Below, one piece after another: positions 56,085-63,936 of a stretch of DNA of 64,000 nt. A program made the position numbers and the translations under genes. Every line of letters begins with the position of its first letter. Positions within the stretch are counted from its first letter, which is position 1. This DNA comes from Desulfobulbus propionicus (GTDB lineage Bacteria; Desulfobacterota; Desulfobulbia; Desulfobulbales; Desulfobulbaceae), in the NCBI GenBank assembly GCA_002748735.1, contig PDTC01000012.1, positions 61,253 through 125,252 on the forward strand, read 5' to 3'. Under the pieces are notes generated by a model. It worked only from the letters and a program-made list of their open reading frames with translations, did no database searches and was not told where the DNA came from.

Positions 56085-56675
56085 TTAAGTAAGCATTGCA
56101 AGCCTGCTCTGCAGTTCGGCTATACCTCGCCCATCCCGGGCAGAAGCCAGTACCCGTGCACGTGCTGAAATATTCAGCCCAGCATCGAGGGCAGAGGCGT
56201 TACGATACAGCTGATTGCCCGACAACTTGTCGGCCTTGGTGTAGACCGGCAGGTAAGGTATGTGCTGATGCTGTAGCCAGGACACAAGCATCCGGTCATA
56301 CTCTTTAAGAGAATGCCGCACATCCATGATAACCACCACCATGACCAGCTGTTCCCTGTCAAGCAGATAGGCGGTGATCATCTCCTGCCACTGCAGCTGC
56401 AGGTGCTGGGAGACCTTGGCGTAGCCATATCCGGGGAGATCCACCAGATGGAGTACCTCATCCACCAAAAAATAATTCAAACTCTGGGTCTTGCCGGGCT
56501 TGGAACTCGTCTTTACCAGTCTTTTTCTGTTCAACAGGCGATTGAGCAGGCTGGATTTTCCCACATTCGACCTGCCCGCAAAGGCGATTTCAGGGAGCTT
56601 GGACTGTGGCAGCTGCTTGAGGGTAAAGGCTGAGCAGACAAACTCAACCCGGTTAAAAGGAAGACGCTTTTCCAT
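56085..56675 (-). CDS. engB: Ribosome biogenesis GTPase YsxC/EngB
   Basis: Small GTPase needed for 50S assembly. The 196-aa product has G1 FAGRSNVGKSSLLNRL, G3 LVDLPGYGYAKVS and G4 YTKADKLS. Full length; in the same direction as hisG, 30 nt downstream of its stop. Confidence 0.96.
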   Translation of the reverse strand: MEKRLPFNRVEFVCSAFTLKQLPQSKLPEIAFAGRSNVGKSSLLNRLLNRKRLVKTSSKPGKTQSLNYFLVDEVLHLVDLPGYGYAKVSQHLQLQWQEMITAYLLDREQLVMVVVIMDVRHSLKEYDRMLVSWLQHQHIPYLPVYTKADKLSGNQLYRNASALDAGLNISARARVLASARDGRGIAELQSRLAMLT

Positions 56676-56705
56676 AACCTGCTGGTGTCGGACGGCGTAA
56701 CAGCC

Positions 56706-57578
56706 TCAAATCACCTTGTTGAGGGCATACTCAATAATGCCCTCAGCCCCTATTTTTTTCAGCCGTGGAACCAGATCCCGGACCTGATGTTCAGAGATCA
56801 CCGTTTCCACAGAAAACCAGTCCATCTTGTACAGCTTTGCAACAGTAGGAGCGTTAAGACTTGGTAAGAGGTGTATTATCTCTTCAAGACGCGGTTGCGG
56901 AACATTCATCTTAAGTCCGACAATGCGATCTGCCCGGAGTGCTCCCTGCAAGAGCAACGCGATATTTTCAATCTTTTCACGTTTCCACGGGTCTGCCCAT
57001 GCCTTTTTTCCGGCAATAAACTGCGTGTTGGACTGCATGATCTCGTAGATAACCCGCAATCCGTGGGCTCGGAGGGTGGACTCGGTTTCAGTGACTTCGA
57101 CGATCGCGTCAGCAAGCCCTGAAACCGCCTTGGCTTCAGTGGCTCCCCAGGAAAAAGCAACATCTACTTGCAGATCGCGGGCGTTAAAAAAATTTCTGGT
57201 CACATTGACCAGTTCAGTGGCAACGCGTTTACCGTTGAGCTCTTCAACCCTGGTGATGGGAGAATCGCCAGGAACGGCGATAACCCAGCGGGTTGGTCTC
57301 TTACTGACCTTGGAATACACTAAGTCAGCGACCACCTCCACATCGGAGTCGTTCTCCAGTGTCCAGTCCTTACCGGTGATTCCCGCATCCAGCATCCCGG
57401 ACTCAATATACCTTGACATCTCCTGCGGACGACAGATAGAGCACTCCAGCTCCGGATCATCCACCTCCGGGAAATAGTTGCGCGACAGCATCTTGATACG
57501 CCAGCCTGACTTGGCAAACAGCTCAATCGTCGCCTTTTCGAGGCTACCCTTGGGAAGCCCCAGCTTCAATATGGGCAT
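56706..57578 (-). CDS. hisG: ATP phosphoribosyltransferase (long form)
   Basis: First step of histidine synthesis: joins ATP and PRPP. The 290-aa product has LKLGLPKGSLEKATIELF, PRPP-site segment ADAIVEVTETESTLRAHGL, and an extra C-terminal regulatory domain (GLKMNVPQPRLEEIIHLLP onward) for histidine feedback. Being the long form, it does not need HisZ. hisI lies just upstream on the same strand with about 100 nt between. Confidence 0.96.
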   Translation of the reverse strand: MPILKLGLPKGSLEKATIELFAKSGWRIKMLSRNYFPEVDDPELECSICRPQEMSRYIESGMLDAGITGKDWTLENDSDVEVVADLVYSKVSKRPTRWVIAVPGDSPITRVEELNGKRVATELVNVTRNFFNARDLQVDVAFSWGATEAKAVSGLADAIVEVTETESTLRAHGLRVIYEIMQSNTQFIAGKKAWADPWKREKIENIALLLQGALRADRIVGLKMNVPQPRLEEIIHLLPSLNAPTVAKLYKMDWFSVETVISEHQVRDLVPRLKKIGAEGIIEYALNKVI

Positions 57579-57682
57579 TGTCGACTCCTCATCATCTGCG
57601 GCAAAAGATGTCTCTTCCTTCCTCTTTTACCGGGTTGACTTTCTTTTTTCAAACAGAGGCTACAAATAGTGCACCGGTACCT

Positions 57683-58063
57683 TTAGCTTCCGTACACTTC
57701 TGCCGGGTCAAACACTTGATCTTCAGTCTCACGCAGCTGCCCATCGACAACCTTTCTGTAAAAACAACTACGAAAACCCTTGTGACATGCTGCACCGCCA
57801 AGCTGCTCCACTTTAAGCACCACGGTATCTAGATCGCAGTCCACAAAGATCTCCCGCACCAGCTGTACGTGCCCTGAGGATTCTCCCTTGAGCCAGAGTT
57901 TATGCCGCGAACGGCTCCAGAAGTGGGCCTTTCCTGTTTCCACCGTACGCTGCCAGGCCAACTCGTTTATATAGGCAAGCATCAGCACCTGACCACTACT
58001 ACTATCCTGGACTATTGCCGGTAACAATCCATCACTGCTTTTGCTAAAATCAAGCTCAACCAT
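57683..58063 (-). CDS. hisI: Phosphoribosyl-AMP cyclohydrolase
   Basis: Third step of histidine synthesis, opening the adenine ring of PR-AMP. The 126-aa product has [59 protein letters not shown] with the metal-binding Asp residues, and the Cys of [11 protein letters not shown]. It is the monofunctional form, without the HisE domain. Confidence 0.96.
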   Translation of the reverse strand: MVELDFSKSSDGLLPAIVQDSSSGQVLMLAYINELAWQRTVETGKAHFWSRSRHKLWLKGESSGHVQLVREIFVDCDLDTVVLKVEQLGGAACHKGFRSCFYRKVVDGQLRETEDQVFDPAEVYGS

Positions 58064-58398
58064 TGTCTGACCTGCTCAAAGAGATATTGTCCCTTACATC
58101 CCAGGAAAAAAACTGTTTCCTCGCTTTCGCCACCTCAGAGACAGCACTGTATTGGTTTGAATCCATTTGTCAAGTGTCTCGAAGGGGTCAGAGGGGTAAA
58201 GCCTCAGCCCGGTAAGGCCAGGTACCCGCTGTACGTATTTCAATGGCAATCCTTCACAAAAAAAAGTACACTCTTCGCGTTATCGGTCAGGGGGGTACCC
58301 CTCCACACAGAACGACTTTTTTGGCAAAACCGTAGAGACTACGCAACATACATGCGGTATCCACCTTCAAATAAACCCAACCATGTTCAAGGAGTACT
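58064..58398. other. Divergent region between hisI and slyD-like gene
   Basis: These 335 nt contain promoters for both directions by position. A small hairpin AGGGG/CCCCT with loop GGTA lies at 58289-58302. A plus-strand frame (58157-58429) overlaps the slyD start and shows no family. Nothing else is seen. Confidence 0.35.
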
Positions 58399-58839
58399 AT
58401 GTGTCCGGTTCAATTCACAGACACCGTAACCGTCAGCTATATCGTAACCCTTGATTCTGGAGAAGTAATCGAGGAAGTTCCCGAAAAAAAACCGGTCATC
58501 GTGCAAATAGGTTCTGGCCGGATTCTTAAAGCTGTGGAGGCATGTATGCTCGGCATGGAGCCCGGGGAAACACGGTCAGTGCGTGTGCTCCCGGAAGATG
58601 CCTATGGCAGCTATCATAAGGAATTAGTGCATACCCTGCCAAAATCCACCTTTGCAGGACGCATTGACCCGAAACCCGGCATGATCTTATCGCTGAACGT
58701 CGAACGTGAAGGAGAAGCGCAGCAGATTCCGGCCACAGTCTTGTCGGTTGACAATGATGAGGTCACTGTGGATTACAACCATCCACTGGCCGGCCAATCA
58801 CTCAATTACGATTTCAAACTCCATGCCATTGGCACCTGA
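58399..58839 (+). CDS. FKBP-type peptidyl-prolyl isomerase, SlyD-like
   Basis: Product of 146 aa with an FKBP core: DTVTVSYIVTLDSGEVIEE, QIGSGRILKAVEACMLGMEPGE and the IF insert-in-flap domain (GSYHKELVHTLPKSTF), then YNHPLAGQSLNYDFKLHAI, which is typical of SlyD. The His-rich metal-binding tail of E. coli SlyD is absent. Strong AGGAG ribosome site. Cytosolic folding helper. Confidence 0.92.
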   Translation: MCPVQFTDTVTVSYIVTLDSGEVIEEVPEKKPVIVQIGSGRILKAVEACMLGMEPGETRSVRVLPEDAYGSYHKELVHTLPKSTFAGRIDPKPGMILSLNVEREGEAQQIPATVLSVDNDEVTVDYNHPLAGQSLNYDFKLHAIGT

Positions 58840-59083
58840 ACAGCTTGCATAGTGGTCATACCGTTGCCACGATAACAAGACACAGCAGCCAAAGCAGGCT
58901 GCCTCCTCCCCATGGACATGCATGGAGCCTAGTTGACAAACGACCTTCGACCTGTGAGAGATTTACCCTTTTACTTGTCTGCAGAAAAAAGGGTGCTGAG
59001 CTGCAGCGGTAATCCCCGTCGGCAGGCAATCCTTTATCATAAAGAAGTACTCTGTATTCTGCGGCAACCAGGTTCTTCAGCGC

Positions 59084-59112
59084 TTGACACTCTAGATGAA
59101 CTCAGGTACTGT
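59084..59112 (+). promoter_or_regulatory. Candidate sigma70 promoter for the selenopeptide precursor
   Basis: TTGACA at 59084-59089, a 17-base spacer, and TACTGT at 59107-59112. Transcription would start near 59119, about 60 nt before the precursor ATG. The rest of the 340-nt gap after slyD (58840-59179) shows no gene. Confidence 0.5.
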
Positions 59113-59179
59113 TTGCGTGATAGGGATGGGTCAAGTGGCCCTTCCTTTCCATGCGGTTCCAACCTTAATGGAGGTAACC

Positions 59180-59629
59180 ATGAGCAATGACAAGCTGAAA
59201 AAACTGCTCGCCGGACTCGGTGTAGCAAGCCTGCTCGGCTCTGGGGGAATATCCCTACCCGGAGCCCATGCAGCTGGGAGCGGCTGAGGTGCGAAACCCA
59301 GCGCAGGTAGCGCTGAAGCGAGTAAAGATGCCGGAGCAAGCGGCTGAGGTGCCAAGCCCGGTGCAGGTGGCACCGAAACGGTTATTAAAAAGAAACCCGC
59401 AGCAAGTGGCTGAGGCGGTAGTGCTGACAGCGCCGTGAGCGCTGCTGAAGAAACCGCGGAAAAGGCTGGAGATGCTGTCGAAAAGGTAGCAGAGCAAGCC
59501 GGAGACGCTGCTGAACAGGCTGTCGAACAGGCAGGAGAAGAGGCCAAGGATACAGCAGAACAGGCTGTTGAGGCTGCAGAAGAAATTATCAAAAAAAAGA
59601 AACCCGCAGGAAGCGGCTGAAGCGGTTAA
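59180..59629 (+). CDS. SbtA-like selenopeptide precursor with four in-frame TGA (Sec) codons
   Basis: The frame from ATG 59180 (GGAGG ribosome site) to TAA 59627 gives 149 aa if TGA at 59285, 59345, 59411 and 59618 are Sec36, Sec56, Sec78 and Sec147. All four lie in the same motif, S-G-U: GSGUGAKP, ASGUGAKP, ASGUGG, GSGUSG. The N terminus (MSNDKLKKLLAGLGVASLLG) looks like a leader. Between Sec78 and Sec147 lies an Ala/Glu-rich amphipathic helix. After each TGA, 11-16 nt on, stands a 6-bp hairpin with loop AGGTA, AGGTG, CGTGA or AGGTC. A radical SAM gene follows. This fits the SbtA/selenobiotic precursor type I recall from the thio(seleno)RiPP literature; product structure is unknown. Confidence 0.9.
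59299..59315 (+). promoter_or_regulatory. Candidate SECIS 1 of the selenopeptide gene
   Basis: CAGCGC/GCGCTG stem with loop AGGTA, starting 11 nt after the TGA at 59285-59287. Confidence 0.8.
59359..59375 (+). promoter_or_regulatory. Candidate SECIS 2 of the selenopeptide gene
   Basis: CGGTGC/GCACCG stem with loop AGGTG, starting 11 nt after the TGA at 59345-59347. The stem differs from SECIS 1 yet pairing is kept, i.e. covariation inside one gene. Confidence 0.8.
59428..59444 (+). promoter_or_regulatory. Candidate SECIS 3 of the selenopeptide gene
   Basis: CAGCGC/GCGCTG stem with loop CGTGA, starting 14 nt after the TGA at 59411-59413. The loop keeps GU but not the GGU of the others. Confidence 0.65.
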
Positions 59630-59636
59630 ACACGCC

Positions 59637-59653
59637 GCGTGCAGGTCGCACGC
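59637..59653 (+). promoter_or_regulatory. Candidate SECIS 4 of the selenopeptide gene (beyond the stop codon)
   Basis: GCGTGC/GCACGC stem with loop AGGTC, starting 16 nt after the TGA at 59618-59620 and lying past the TAA at 59627. Its presence argues that the last TGA is decoded as Sec. Confidence 0.75.
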
Positions 59654-59664
59654 AGATTACCTGT

Positions 59665-59704
59665 AGCAAAGCCGGCTTCCTTTGAGGTCGGCTTTGCTGT
59701 TTTC
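59665..59704 (+). terminator. Terminator/attenuator between precursor and maturase
   Basis: AGCAAAGCCG at 59665-59674 pairs with CGGCTTTGCT at 59689-59698, then GTTTTC. It would let the precursor message be made in excess over the maturase message. Confidence 0.7.
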
Positions 59705-59731
59705 TAATAACCTCAGGAACTGGAGCACCTT

Positions 59732-61303
59732 CTGAATCCAGCATGTCTAACCAGGTTTGAGGACCTCTTTCCCCTGTGTGCACAGACGCTTGCCCAGATA
59801 CATCCCCTGACAAGCCTTCCTGAACCAGAAGGTTTTCCTCCCTCCTCCTTGTGTACCCTCCTCCCCTGGCTCGAAGATCTTGCCGCCGTTGATCTTGCAC
59901 GGCACCGGATCGAAAACATCCCGGTACCACAACCAGTGGACCAGCTGCAGGTCAATCCGGCCCTGGAAATCGTTGAGGTTGCCTGGAACGGACTGAGCGA
60001 ACTAATTCGTACTGGTGATGCCGGAAAAGTGACTCCTGGGCAAGAGTTCATACTTGTCTACCGCCCAGGATCTAACGAAAAGGTGCGGATCGTCCAGACA
60101 AGCGGACACCAGTTGCTGGCCTTGAAAATGATCCTTGAGGGGCTTGACAGCCATGCCGTTGCCGCTGATGCAGCAACAAGTGTCAAGGTCATCGACGAGA
60201 TCCTCGATGCCGCTGCCAAAGAAGGCCTGCTCCTCAGCCCGGGATCACAGATTCGCCGCAGCGCCGACCTTGCAATGGCCGGCTGGAATGAGAATGTCCT
60301 CGCAGCCGAGACCTTCACCCTGCAGTGGCACCTGACTCAGCGCTGTGACCTCCACTGCCGGCACTGTTATGATCGCAGCGACCGAAACCCCATGAGCCTG
60401 GCACAGGGACTTGCCATACTGGAGCAGCTCCACCGATTTTGCCGAAGTCACCATGTTGCCGGCCAGGTAAGTTTTTCCGGTGGCAACCCCCTGCTTTCCC
60501 CGCATTTTGACCGACTCTACGAAAAGGCCGCAGCTCTTGGGTTGCTGACGGCGATCCTTGGCAACCCCACTGACAGGACTACTCTGGAGCGAATCATCGC
60601 CATCAATCCTCCAGCGTTCTTCCAGGTGAGCCTTGAAGGTCTGCAGCCACACAATGACTATATCCGCGGAGTCGGCCACTTTGCCCGAACCCTCGATTTT
60701 CTCGAACTACTCAAGGAATACGACATCTATTCCATGGTGATGCTGACCCTGACCAGGGCCAACCAGGCCCAAGTCCTGGATCTCGCCGAGCTGCTCAGGG
60801 GAAAGGTTGACCTGTTCACCTTCAATCGCCTCGCCATGGTTGGTGAAGGTGCGGCCCTGGCGTCGGTGCAGCCGGAGTCGTACGAGCAGTTCCTTCACGA
60901 CTACCTGCAAGCCGCCAGACAGGCTCCGCATATGGCCCTCAAGGACAACCTCTTCAACCACTGCCTGGAAACCACTGGATGCACCCTGACAGGAGGATGC
61001 ACAGGCTTCGGCTGTGGTGCTGCCTTTAACTTCCTCTCTCTCCTGCCCGACGGCGAGGTCCATGCCTGCCGTAAACTGCCCTCCCCTCTCGGCAACCTCC
61101 TCACGACCGATCTGAAAGACCTCTATCACAGTAAACAGGCCCGCCAATACCGGCAGGGTCCAGAACCCTGTAAAGACTGCTCGATTCGCCCTGTCTGTGG
61201 TGGCTGCATGGCGGTGGCCTACGGCTTCGGTCTGGATATCTTTAGCGAGCTCGACCCCTACTGCATGCGGTGCCACACTGCCACAGGGACACCTTCCTCC
61301 TGA
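59732..61303 (+). CDS. SPASM radical SAM maturase of the selenopeptide (SbtM-like)
   Basis: Radical SAM enzyme predicted to modify the upstream Sec peptide. The SAM 4Fe-4S motif is CDLHCRHCYDR (Cx3Cx2C). A C-terminal SPASM region has about ten Cys (GCTLTGGCTGFGCG, VHACRKL, PCKDCSIRPVCGGCM, YCMRC) for auxiliary clusters. Before the barrel, ILVYRPGSNEKVRIVQTSG and the following helices resemble a PqqD-like peptide-recognition winged helix. The first usual start is TTG 59849, but no ribosome site precedes it. Protein-like sequence (LNPACLTRFEDLFPLCAQTL, then ALARLE-type LPWLEDLAAVDLARHR) extends upstream in an open frame to 59711. I place the start at CTG 59732, six bases after GGAG; this is uncertain. 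Confidence 0.85.
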   Translation: MNPACLTRFEDLFPLCAQTLAQIHPLTSLPEPEGFPPSSLCTLLPWLEDLAAVDLARHRIENIPVPQPVDQLQVNPALEIVEVAWNGLSELIRTGDAGKVTPGQEFILVYRPGSNEKVRIVQTSGHQLLALKMILEGLDSHAVAADAATSVKVIDEILDAAAKEGLLLSPGSQIRRSADLAMAGWNENVLAAETFTLQWHLTQRCDLHCRHCYDRSDRNPMSLAQGLAILEQLHRFCRSHHVAGQVSFSGGNPLLSPHFDRLYEKAAALGLLTAILGNPTDRTTLERIIAINPPAFFQVSLEGLQPHNDYIRGVGHFARTLDFLELLKEYDIYSMVMLTLTRANQAQVLDLAELLRGKVDLFTFNRLAMVGEGAALASVQPESYEQFLHDYLQAARQAPHMALKDNLFNHCLETTGCTLTGGCTGFGCGAAFNFLSLLPDGEVHACRKLPSPLGNLLTTDLKDLYHSKQARQYRQGPEPCKDCSIRPVCGGCMAVAYGFGLDIFSELDPYCMRCHTATGTPSS

Positions 61304-61448
61304 GCCAGATGCTGTATCTTTCCTCTAAAGCGTCCATGAACCTGCTCAGCAGGCATCACAAAAAATGAGAGCTGACAACGTATGCTGAGCGCAAAGTTTT
61401 TCGTTTATTTCGGAGCAACAGCACCTATTACTGCTTGACCCCGTTTTT

Positions 61449-62411
61449 TCACTGCGCTGCCTTCTCATAATAAATAAAGCCAACAGCATTCATCAGTACC
61501 TGTGCGGCAAGAATTGAAGTGATCCCTGTCGGGTCATAAGGTGGGGAGACCTCCACAAGATCCATACCAACGACATGCCCCTGTTTAGCAAGCCCCTGGA
61601 GAAGCTCGAGGACTTCATAATAGATGAACCCTCCATGACTTGGCGTCCCTGTTCCCGGGGCAATTGATGGGTCGAATCCGTCAATGTCGATAGTGATGTA
61701 GTAGTTGACACCGGCAGGAATTCGTTTAAGGACCTCGTCTTTTCCCATCGCCCTTACCTGCCTGACAGAAATGATGTCAGATCCACACTCTCGGGCGTAG
61801 GCATAGTCCTGACTGTTGGAAGAGGAAACATTCCTGATACCCAGCTGAGTGAATCCGGTCACATGAGGCATTTCCGAGGCCCGGCGCATAGGATTACCGT
61901 GTCCATATCTGACCCCGTGACGCTGATCGACAAAATCAATGTGGGCATCAAAGTGAACAACATGAAAAGGGGCTCCACCGGAAAATGCCTTGATAGCCGG
62001 AGCAGTGATAGAATGGTCACCACCGAGAATTAACGGCATTGCTCTTTTTTCTATAATTTTGCGGATGGCAGCCTCTGTGTTAGCATGACTCTTTTCCATA
62101 TCCGTATGGATAATATCGGCATCGCCAACATCGACGATCCGTACCTGTTCTTCTGTCAGGTACGTTATATCATCCTCATGATCATAGGCGCCACCATGAC
62201 CAAAGGAAAAGAGAGTTGATGCTTCTCGTATTGCACGCGGCCCAAAACGAGACCCGGAACGATACTGACCGCCCATATCATTGGGGACACCAAGGACAGC
62301 AACATCGGCATCTAACGTATCGAGGTCAGTACAGATTGGCGATTTAGCAAAGGTGCAGTGCCCAACGAAAGGAAGATTTAATCTGCCGCTATCATAAGCA
62401 AATTTTGACAT
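61449..62411 (-). CDS. speB: Agmatinase/ureohydrolase family protein
   Basis: Binuclear manganese hydrolase of the arginase superfamily, 320 aa. Metal ligands are visible in LILGGDHSI (His), VVHFDAHIDF (Asp, His, Asp) and TIDIDGFDPS (Asp, Asp). It releases urea from a guanidino substrate, agmatine or another such as guanidinobutyrate. A very good AAGGAG ribosome site precedes ATG 62411. It lies 41 nt downstream of the TRAP permease gene on the same strand, so uptake and hydrolysis of the same compound is plausible. Confidence 0.88.
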   Translation of the reverse strand: MSKFAYDSGRLNLPFVGHCTFAKSPICTDLDTLDADVAVLGVPNDMGGQYRSGSRFGPRAIREASTLFSFGHGGAYDHEDDITYLTEEQVRIVDVGDADIIHTDMEKSHANTEAAIRKIIEKRAMPLILGGDHSITAPAIKAFSGGAPFHVVHFDAHIDFVDQRHGVRYGHGNPMRRASEMPHVTGFTQLGIRNVSSSNSQDYAYARECGSDIISVRQVRAMGKDEVLKRIPAGVNYYITIDIDGFDPSIAPGTGTPSHGGFIYYEVLELLQGLAKQGHVVGMDLVEVSPPYDPTGITSILAAQVLMNAVGFIYYEKAAQ

Positions 62412-62452
62412 ACCAGGCTCCTTCTTTATATAAAGCTGTTATGATGCTTTGT

Positions 62453-63736
62453 TTATTTATTGTAAGCAAGATCTCTTAAGAAAAGACCAACTTCTGGATA
62501 CACCATTATAACAGCCGATACAATCACCAGGATAGCAATAAAAACCGGCGTCTCCCGAACCACCTCTAAATAGGGTCTCCGGAATATGGCAATCGCTGTA
62601 AAAATATTGCAGCCAAAGGGTGGGGTCGCCGCCCCTATTGCAGCTTGAAGCGTGACAATAACCCCTAAAGCAATCGGATCAATGCCGACGTTCATGGCGA
62701 TAGGGTAAAGCACCGGGGTCAGAACCATGATAACAACCACGTTGTCAATGAACATGCAGGCGAGAAAGTAGGCCAGAGTTATGATGATCAGTGTATGGTA
62801 GAGGCTGGGATCTGGACCAAACACAACCGGCAGGATCATGTTGGGAATCCTGGCAAAGGTGACAACCCAGGAGAAGGCTGCGCCCATGGACAGGAGTATA
62901 AAAACCACACCGGTAATCACCCCGGTTTCCAGGGCTATTTCTGGGATTTCCTGCCATTTAATGGACTTGTAACAAAACATTTCCAGAAAAAGCGCATAGA
63001 GGATACTCACCCCTGCAGCCTCGTTGGGGCTGAACGTCCCAGAGTAGATACCACCGATAATCAACACAGGGAAAACAAATGAAGGGAGTGCGCGCTTGGT
63101 CGCTTCCCAGCGTTCTTTCCAGGTAGCTTTTTCCGGCAGAGGAATATGATGCCATTTGGCATGAAAATAGCTGTAAATTGAAAAGAGAATGAGAATAAGA
63201 ATACCTGGTCCGATACCAGCAATAAACAGTTCTCCAACGGAATTCCCAGTAACGACCCCGTAAAGAATCATGCCTATGGAGGGCGGAATTAACAGGGCAA
63301 TATTGGATGCACAGATAATTAGAGCCATGGCATAAGAACTGGAATATCCAAATTTCAACAAACGTGGCAGCAAGGGTTGACCGATGGCAACAACAGTTGC
63401 CTGGGTAGAACCGGAGATGGATCCAAATCCTGTGCAGGCTCCAGACGTGGCAATAGCTAAACCACCCGGCAAATGTCCCACAAATTTAACGACAAATGTA
63501 ATCAGACGATCCGCAGTAGTTCCACGCGTCATAATATTTGCTGCAAAAATAAACAGGGGAATAGCAATCAGCGACATAAGTCGAACACCGGAGATCATTT
63601 GCTGGAGTAACAAAGAAAAGGGAAGCGATGAAAAATAACCTTTGACAACAACCAGCGGCCCGGCAATGATTGGGACCATTAAAGGGAATCCGAGGACAAG
63701 GAAAACCACCATCACCAAAAGCATCAACGTGAGCAC
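62453..63736 (-). CDS. dctM: TRAP transporter large permease (DctM family)
   Basis: Inner-membrane permease of 427 aa with about 12 hydrophobic segments. Motifs: LIAIPLFIFAANIMTRGTTADRL, GGLAIATSGACTGFGSISGS and AAIGAATPPFGCNIF. GTG start with AGGAGG seven bases upstream, overlapping the end of the preceding frame. TRAP systems also need a small permease and a periplasmic binding protein; the small permease seems to lie just upstream at the window edge. Substrate unknown. Confidence 0.93.
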   Translation of the reverse strand: MLTLMLLVMVVFLVLGFPLMVPIIAGPLVVVKGYFSSLPFSLLLQQMISGVRLMSLIAIPLFIFAANIMTRGTTADRLITFVVKFVGHLPGGLAIATSGACTGFGSISGSTQATVVAIGQPLLPRLLKFGYSSSYAMALIICASNIALLIPPSIGMILYGVVTGNSVGELFIAGIGPGILILILFSIYSYFHAKWHHIPLPEKATWKERWEATKRALPSFVFPVLIIGGIYSGTFSPNEAAGVSILYALFLEMFCYKSIKWQEIPEIALETGVITGVVFILLSMGAAFSWVVTFARIPNMILPVVFGPDPSLYHTLIIITLAYFLACMFIDNVVVIMVLTPVLYPIAMNVGIDPIALGVIVTLQAAIGAATPPFGCNIFTAIAIFRRPYLEVVRETPVFIAILVIVSAVIMVYPEVGLFLRDLAYNK

Positions 63737-63936
63737 GAGACCTCCTCTGAATTATTGATACTAGCCGTCACTATTTCCCTGAGTTCTGCTTTTTTCTCAA
63801 AAGACAACCAGACTCCTTTTTCAGTAACGTTCTTGAGGCATGTAAGTACATACTGAATCCCTCCCAAGCATAAGCCGACAGGAACACAGAGTATAACAAG
63901 ATAGGGGCTTAGGAAGCAAAAAACACAAAAAATGTG
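63724..63936 (-). pseudogene. C-terminal part of a TRAP small permease (DctQ-like), frame interrupted
   Basis: Directly upstream of dctM and overlapping its start by 13 nt, one frame reads SPYLVILCVPVGLCLGGIQY, then VLTCLKNVTEKGVWLSFEKK, like the last membrane helix and tail of a DctQ protein. Going upstream, the frame is closed by TAA at 63939-63937 and has no normal start. It then stays open to the window end. The interruption lies beside two T6 runs, so either a true lesion or a sequence error could cause it. Confidence 0.4.

Noticed and set aside
58289-58302. AGGGG/CCCCT hairpin with loop GGTA resembling a SECIS
   Set aside because: No in-frame TGA within 40 nt upstream belongs to a plausible protein on either strand.
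58157-58429. Plus-strand 90-codon frame before slyD
   Set aside because: Overlaps the slyD start, has no ribosome site and matches no family I know.
58933-59190. Plus-strand 85-codon frame before the selenopeptide gene
   Set aside because: Covers the putative promoter and leader, overlaps the precursor start in another frame, and shows no similarity.
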